64,000 bases of DNA. It comes from Bacteroidales bacterium. Lineage in GTDB: Bacteria; Bacteroidota; Bacteroidia; Bacteroidales; Bacteroidaceae. Below, piece by piece: positions 60,384 to 64,000 of the stretch. A model generated the notes under the pieces. That model did not search any database, was not told where the DNA came from, and saw only the letters and a list, made by a program, of their open reading frames with translations. Numbering within the stretch: position 1 is the stretch's first letter; every line of letters starts with the position of its first letter. The DNA lies in the NCBI GenBank assembly GCA_015060865.1, contig SUXS01000007.1:91681-155680 (forward strand), given 5' to 3'. A program made the translations under genes and the position numbers.

Positions 60384-60943
60384 TAATCTATATATTTAGT
60401 AGTTTGTTTACGCGGAGCATCGCCGTTGATGCGATTTTCAAACGGCAAAATTCGCTAAAAATCCGCTATTACACAAACTTTTGCCCATGTTTTCGTCGTA
60501 GGGACTGTGTTTGCACACTACTATCCAGAAAAAGGTGATAATATAAATAGTTACCCATGATATAAAAATACCACGATGTTGTCATCCTGAACAACGTGAA
60601 GGATCTCGCAGTATTTCAGACTAACTCCCAGCGCGAGATGCTTCGCGTTGCTCAGCATGACACAAAGTGTTTGGGCAAACAGCTATATCATTGCCAAAAA
60701 AGTTCGACCTGTATGATTGAAAAGGCTTCCTCACATGGACTTTTTTTTATCTCACGCAGAGAACACGAAGAACACAGAGGCGCACTAGCTACGCTCGTGC
60801 TTGCCGTCCGGATGGCACATACGAGCGTCAGCGACGTATACTTTGCGTTCTCTGCGACCTCTGCGTGCAACAAAATCATTCTCGTGAGAGAGAAATCCAA
60901 TCGTACAGGTCAAAAAAAGTTTGTAACAATACATCTTTTTCTC
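60384..60943. repeat. Repeat-bearing spacer between DPP III and sigma factor
   Basis: About 560 bases with no gene. Two palindromic elements: one at 60580-60662 with arms TGTCATCCTGA.../...CTCAGCATGACA and GGATCTCGC/GCGAGATG, and one at 60751-60868 with arms CACGCAGAGAAC.../...GTTCTCTGCG. Short open frames across them are not credible genes. Confidence 0.75.
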
Positions 60944-60951
60944 CAACTTTG
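60920..60951 (+). promoter_or_regulatory. Promoter of the ECF sigma operon
   Basis: TTTG (60920-60923), 20-base spacer, CAACTTTG (60944-60951), one mismatch from the -7 consensus; 30 bases before the ATG. Confidence 0.65.
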
Positions 60952-60981
60952 CATCATTAAGGTAGAACGACACCTTGAAGA

Positions 60982-61494
60982 ATGAATCAGAAAAGAAGAT
61001 ACATGGAGCAGCTGGCCTGCCTGATGGAGGAAGAGAAGCATCACCTCCACCGCTATGCCTGCTACAAGATTGGCGATGCCGACGAAGCCGATGATATACT
61101 ACAAGAGATGTTCTTGAGGCTCTGCAGCAAATCCCACCTCTTGGCCAAAGTAGACAATATGCGCAATTACCTCTACCGCACACTGGCCAACCAATGCGGT
61201 ATGCTACTCCGCGAAAGACAAAAGAGGCCAGAGGTTAGCATAGAGAATCTGGAGCAGCTACAACTGGAGGAGTTCATCCCAGAAAGTTTCGAGCAGGAGT
61301 TTCGCCTCATCAATCGTCTGTTATCAGAAATCCCCATGGAGCAGAGCGAAGTGATACGCCTCCATATCCACGGAGGTCGCACCTTTGCCGACATTGCTGC
61401 CATCCTCGACGCTCCTCTGCCCACCGTAAAGGCACGCTACCGCTACGGCATCGACAAGCTACGCGACGGACTGCACAAACACCACCTTGACTAA
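60982..61494 (+). CDS. ECF-type RNA polymerase sigma factor
   Basis: 170 residues with region 2 (about 20-85, YKIGDADEADDILQEMFLRL and LYRTLANQCGMLLRERQ) and region 4 (about 110-165, PMEQSEVIRLHIHGG, TFADIAAILDAPLPTVKAR). It directs polymerase to a specific promoter set, usually under control of a membrane anti-sigma factor. The next gene, 21 bases downstream, encodes a single-span membrane protein that fits that role. Confidence 0.92.
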   Translation: MNQKRRYMEQLACLMEEEKHHLHRYACYKIGDADEADDILQEMFLRLCSKSHLLAKVDNMRNYLYRTLANQCGMLLRERQKRPEVSIENLEQLQLEEFIPESFEQEFRLINRLLSEIPMEQSEVIRLHIHGGRTFADIAAILDAPLPTVKARYRYGIDKLRDGLHKHHLD

Positions 61495-61515
61495 CCACCT
61501 ATTATATATACTGCT

Positions 61516-62307
61516 ATGAAAGAAGAGAAAAAGACCTGCATGAGCGAAGAGAGAGTCGTCGACCTCCTCACACCGCGGCATGCCCCTGAGTGCAAAGCCT
61601 CGTTCCGCGCCCCCCAAGCACCGCACCGCATTAACCCTTGGCGCTATATTCGCACAGCCGGAATGGCTGCCGTGTTGCTGATAGGCATCTTTATCGGCAT
61701 CAAGGTGCTGACACCCGGCAAAGCATACGCTGCTATGACCCCTCAACTAGTCATCGACAAAGCCCGAGAGAAATTGCGCGACGTGCGTAGCTTCCGTATG
61801 GTCTTTCTGGTTCATGCACAAGAGTACAAAGAAATGGGAGAACTAGACTTCGAAGCCTCCTATGATTTGCTACGTACTGACCGAGGCTACTTCATCCGTT
61901 CAGAGTGCATGCTACCTGTAGGAATTAAAATCGTAATTATCTACACCCCCGACAGCATAAAAATCTGGCATGATGACGAACTGCAACTCGCAGCACCCTA
62001 CAATGGAGTCGGCAAAAATCTATCACTCACTTTGGATGCAATGTTGGATAATATAGAGAACGATAAAGACAATCTTACAATCAAAGAATATGGAGACGAG
62101 ATTATCCTTTGCAGTGAAGCGCAGGCATACACACACCAAGACCGCTATGAAATGGCGTTTTCCAAGACCGATGGATTAATAAAATCCGCCAACGGTATTA
62201 TCACAAAGGACGATGGCCCCACTATATTCATCAAAAGCAAACGCATCGACTACAACATACCGCTCACTGCAGAAGACATACAGAGGGCACCTGAAAGTTC
62301 TCATTAA
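61516..62307 (+). CDS. Probable membrane anti-sigma factor with extracytoplasmic LolA-like domain
   Basis: 263 residues: a short cytoplasmic N-terminus (about 45) that could hold the sigma factor, one membrane helix (about 47-66, AGMAAVLLIGIFIGIKVL), and a beta-rich outer domain (KAREKLRDVRSFRMVFLVHA onward). That domain resembles lipoprotein-carrier-like folds that sense lipids or envelope state. There is no clear ZAS zinc motif, so the anti-sigma call rests on gene order and topology. Confidence 0.65.
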   Translation: MKEEKKTCMSEERVVDLLTPRHAPECKASFRAPQAPHRINPWRYIRTAGMAAVLLIGIFIGIKVLTPGKAYAAMTPQLVIDKAREKLRDVRSFRMVFLVHAQEYKEMGELDFEASYDLLRTDRGYFIRSECMLPVGIKIVIIYTPDSIKIWHDDELQLAAPYNGVGKNLSLTLDAMLDNIENDKDNLTIKEYGDEIILCSEAQAYTHQDRYEMAFSKTDGLIKSANGIITKDDGPTIFIKSKRIDYNIPLTAEDIQRAPESSH

Positions 62308-62453
62308 GATGCCCATTCTCACATGAAGCATTTTTGAGCTAGAAGAGATAAACTGTCAACTCAAGATAGGGATAAGACATAATCCTATATCTATATATCA
62401 CCGTACTCCATTAGGCGCAAGTCTAGTGGGGTATATTGTTTAGATACAACTGA
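62308..62453. other. Spacer after the anti-sigma gene
   Basis: 146 bases, no gene or terminator recognised before the palindrome at 62454. Confidence 0.5.
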
Positions 62454-62498
62454 CATGAGGGGCTGTACCGCAGATAATCTGCGGTACAGCCCCTCATG
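62454..62498. promoter_or_regulatory. Perfect 22-base inverted repeat with one-base centre
   Basis: CATGAGGGGCTGTACCGCAG... folds exactly on itself over 45 bases. There is no T-run on either side. It directly precedes TACATTTG (62502-62509), so it occupies the -33 to -10 region of a possible promoter for the acyltransferase, or it ends the sigma operon transcript. Confidence 0.7.
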
Positions 62499-62687
62499 CA
62501 ATACATTTGCAATATCGCTGCAATGTAATTGCAATATCCTAGTACAGCCTGCACTCAGTGAGTACCTGTAATTTTGTCGAAAAAAATACAAATGAAAACA
62601 CAACGTATCGTTTCTCTTGACCATATCCGTTTGACTACGAATGCTTGGGTGGGGATATGATTTCAGGTTGTAATAATTCGATTGTTT
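62499..62687. other. Leader region of acyltransferase
   Basis: About 190 bases with -7-like TACATTTG (62502-62509) and TAATTTTG (62569-62576) and a twice-repeated TTGCAATATC (62507-62516 and 62530-62539). No gene seen. Confidence 0.45.
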
Positions 62688-63692
62688 ATGAGAAGAAATG
62701 ATTATATTGACTTCATCAAAGGAGTGGCTATCCTATTGGTGCTCGTGGGACATGCCATACAATACTGCTATGGCGCGGAGTATTTCTTGCAAGGGGCATA
62801 CTACTGCAATCCCATATTCAAGTTTATCTACACGTTCCACATGCCGCTATTCATGGCTGTCAGCGGTTATCTCCTGCAGCAGACATTGACCCATCGGACG
62901 GAGCTGGAAGTGGCAAAGAGGCGCTTGCGGCAGTTGGGACTCCCCATTTTGAGCTTCGGCGTGCTGGCCTTTGCCATCAAGTGGGCCGTACATCCAACGT
63001 TTGATATAATAGGATGTGCGAAGGAATTGCTCAGTACCATTGTCGGCAATCTTTGGTTCCTGTGGGCATTGCTCTACAACCAGTTGTTGCTGCTGCTTAT
63101 CCGACGTATGGGCGACAAGGTGTGGATGTATGTGTTGGCGGGTGTCTTGATATACTTTATACCCGACAATAGCTATATCCCGGCACGTTACACGTTTCTC
63201 TATCCGTTCCTCGTTGTGGGGTATATGACGGGCAAGCACACCCTTAATCGGATATATGCAGAGAAGAGACGTATGAGAATATCAGCAAGTATGCTGGTGT
63301 TGTATGTCGGCGCACTATATGCCGCCCGTACGCCGCTTGCCGATGTGTGGGGTTGGGGAATGTTAGGCAGTGTGCTGCACACTGCAATGCGTCAGTTGAT
63401 AGCCTTCTTCGCCTTGGGGTGGATTCTTCCTTTGCTGTACGGTGTGTATAAGGTATGCTCGGCCAAGCGTATCATCAGATTGGTAATGGATGCAGGACAG
63501 AACTCTTTGGGCATATACTATTTCCAAACATTGATATTCATCCTTATCTCCAGAGCGTGCCATCTGCTCCCCTCGCTTGGAGTGTGGGGAGTGTTCTTCG
63601 GCGGAGTTGTCATCACAGCCGAATGTCTCTTGTTGGCATGGTGGAGTAAGCGGTATGGAGTTACACGACTGCTAATATTGGGTGGAAAGTAA
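62688..63692 (+). CDS. Acyltransferase family 3 membrane protein
   Basis: Start at 62688 (334 residues, MRRNDYIDFIKGVAILLVLV). About ten helices; conserved marks are DYIDFIKGVAI with the catalytic-type His in LVGHAIQY, FHMPLFMAVSGYL and LWFLWALLYNQLL. This family transfers acetyl or succinyl groups to surface polysaccharides, lipids or peptides. The acceptor is unknown and there are no polysaccharide genes nearby to suggest one. Confidence 0.87.
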   Translation: MRRNDYIDFIKGVAILLVLVGHAIQYCYGAEYFLQGAYYCNPIFKFIYTFHMPLFMAVSGYLLQQTLTHRTELEVAKRRLRQLGLPILSFGVLAFAIKWAVHPTFDIIGCAKELLSTIVGNLWFLWALLYNQLLLLLIRRMGDKVWMYVLAGVLIYFIPDNSYIPARYTFLYPFLVVGYMTGKHTLNRIYAEKRRMRISASMLVLYVGALYAARTPLADVWGWGMLGSVLHTAMRQLIAFFALGWILPLLYGVYKVCSAKRIIRLVMDAGQNSLGIYYFQTLIFILISRACHLLPSLGVWGVFFGGVVITAECLLLAWWSKRYGVTRLLILGGK

Positions 63693-63719
63693 AATATAAG
63701 GCTATAGTTGTGACGCGTT

Positions 63720-63887
63720 TCTAGGACAAGACAAAGTCTAAAAAAACGCACTTGCCTTCTATGAAAAAGGGCTGTCCCATTTCAGAAAAAGGCACATGCC
63801 TTTTCTACAAAACGCATAGCCCATTTTTCACAAAGGGATATGCGTTTTTCTCGTAGGCTTGACAAATATTTTTTGTCTTGTCCTAGA
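63720..63887. mobile_element. 168-base inverted-repeat element with three nested hairpins
   Basis: Perfect 16-base ends TCTAGGACAAGACAAA (63720-63735) and TTTGTCTTGTCCTAGA (63872-63887). Inside lie AAAAAACGCA/TGCGTTTTT (63741-63750, 63841-63849) and three consecutive hairpins at 63762-63784, 63784-63806 and 63809-63847. It could be a miniature transposable element, an IS end, or a structured RNA leader of the following frame. Confidence 0.6.
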
Positions 63888-63890
63888 AAA

Positions 63891-63912
63891 AGTTGACACA
63901 AAAAAGTCAACA
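63891..63912. repeat. Short palindrome before the last reading frame
   Basis: AGTTGAC and GTCAACA around ACAAAAAA, ending one or two bases before the ATG at 63914, so it could affect translation start. Confidence 0.5.
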
Positions 63913-63913
63913 A

Positions 63914-64000
63914 ATGAACAAGAAAAGCACTTTAAGTCACTTCACGTTGCAGCCAGTCAATCGGCATCGCCTTGCCGGTTATGACGAAGCGATCCGTCTT
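63914..64000 (+). CDS. Unidentified protein, N-terminus only (runs off window)
   Basis: 29 codons open to the edge: MNKKSTLSHFTLQPVNRHRL then AGYDEAIRL. I do not recognise the family. The upstream inverted-repeat element makes a transposase or other mobile-element protein plausible, but nothing in these residues proves it. There is no Shine-Dalgarno-like sequence; a palindrome abuts the start. Confidence 0.45.
   Translation, partial: MNKKSTLSHFTLQPVNRHRLAGYDEAIRL

Noticed and set aside
60596..60985. 129-residue frame before the sigma factor
   Set aside because: Crosses two palindromic spacer repeats and overlaps the sigma promoter.

Overview
The window is chromosomal DNA of a member of the Bacteroidales (Bacteroides/Phocaeicola/Prevotella-like). 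The evidence is the gene set: fused korA, short cstA, fused secDF, a C10 protease, BspA-type leucine-rich repeats and an MG2-domain protein pair. Many genes are also preceded by the Bacteroidetes promoter, a TTTG-like -33 box about 19-21 bases from a TAnnTTTG -7 box, with no clear Shine-Dalgarno sequence. I cannot name the species from sequence alone. Base composition is mosaic: tyrS, rnr, kor, cstA and DPP III use many C/G-ending codons, while ruvB, xerD, the C10 protease and parts of the MG2 genes are AT-richer.

Layout. 1-4.5 kb: a minus-strand operon of 2-oxoglutarate:ferredoxin oxidoreductase (korA, korB) and a tRNA dihydrouridine synthase, interrupted by a GxxExxY gene between two copies of a 71-72 base palindromic repeat. 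4.7-11.4 kb: CstA peptide/pyruvate-type transporter, a secreted GH10-like hydrolase and a large secreted streptopain-family (C10) protease. 11.4-19 kb: methyltransferase, cobalamin adenosyltransferase, DUF2795, tyrS, tRNA-Gln, ruvB, xerD, then an Lrp regulator coupled to an unusual C26-M19 hydrolase fusion. 19.3-28.7 kb: secDF, an operon of two rhomboid proteases plus an EEP-family hydrolase, an epimerase and rnr.

28.7-30.7 kb is a non-housekeeping island. It holds a duplicated rnr tail, hexamer (ACGNTN) arrays in both orientations, several strong hairpins, a DUF4160/DUF2442 pair with its own promoter, and a frameshifted small HTH gene. 30.8-38.3 kb: an envelope operon of two paralogous MG2-domain proteins and a transglutaminase-like lipoprotein; the paralogs share nearly identical DNA at both ends. 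38.4-41.6 kb: an IS3 remnant, a BspA-type leucine-rich repeat gene and a repeat-rich spacer.

41.6-64 kb: U32 protein, a candidate 50-residue gene, rsmI, tdk, an AI-2E family permease, tRNA-Lys, ribokinase with a sugar permease, acyl-CoA ligase, LytTR regulator, purT, a CNNM transporter preceded by a terminated leader, an atypical 2-hydroxyacid-dehydrogenase-like protein, C1 and M49 peptidases, an ECF sigma factor with a probable membrane anti-sigma partner, an acyltransferase, and at the right edge a 168-base inverted-repeat element with nested hairpins before an unidentified reading frame.

The points I find most novel are structural. (1) A family of short interspersed palindromes has conserved flanks and inner stems whose sequences differ but still pair. 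(2) The hexamer/hairpin cluster lies downstream of rnr. (3) A repeat-flanked GxxExxY module sits inside the kor operon. (4) A terminated leader or small RNA precedes the CNNM gene. (5) A multi-hairpin element lies at the right edge.
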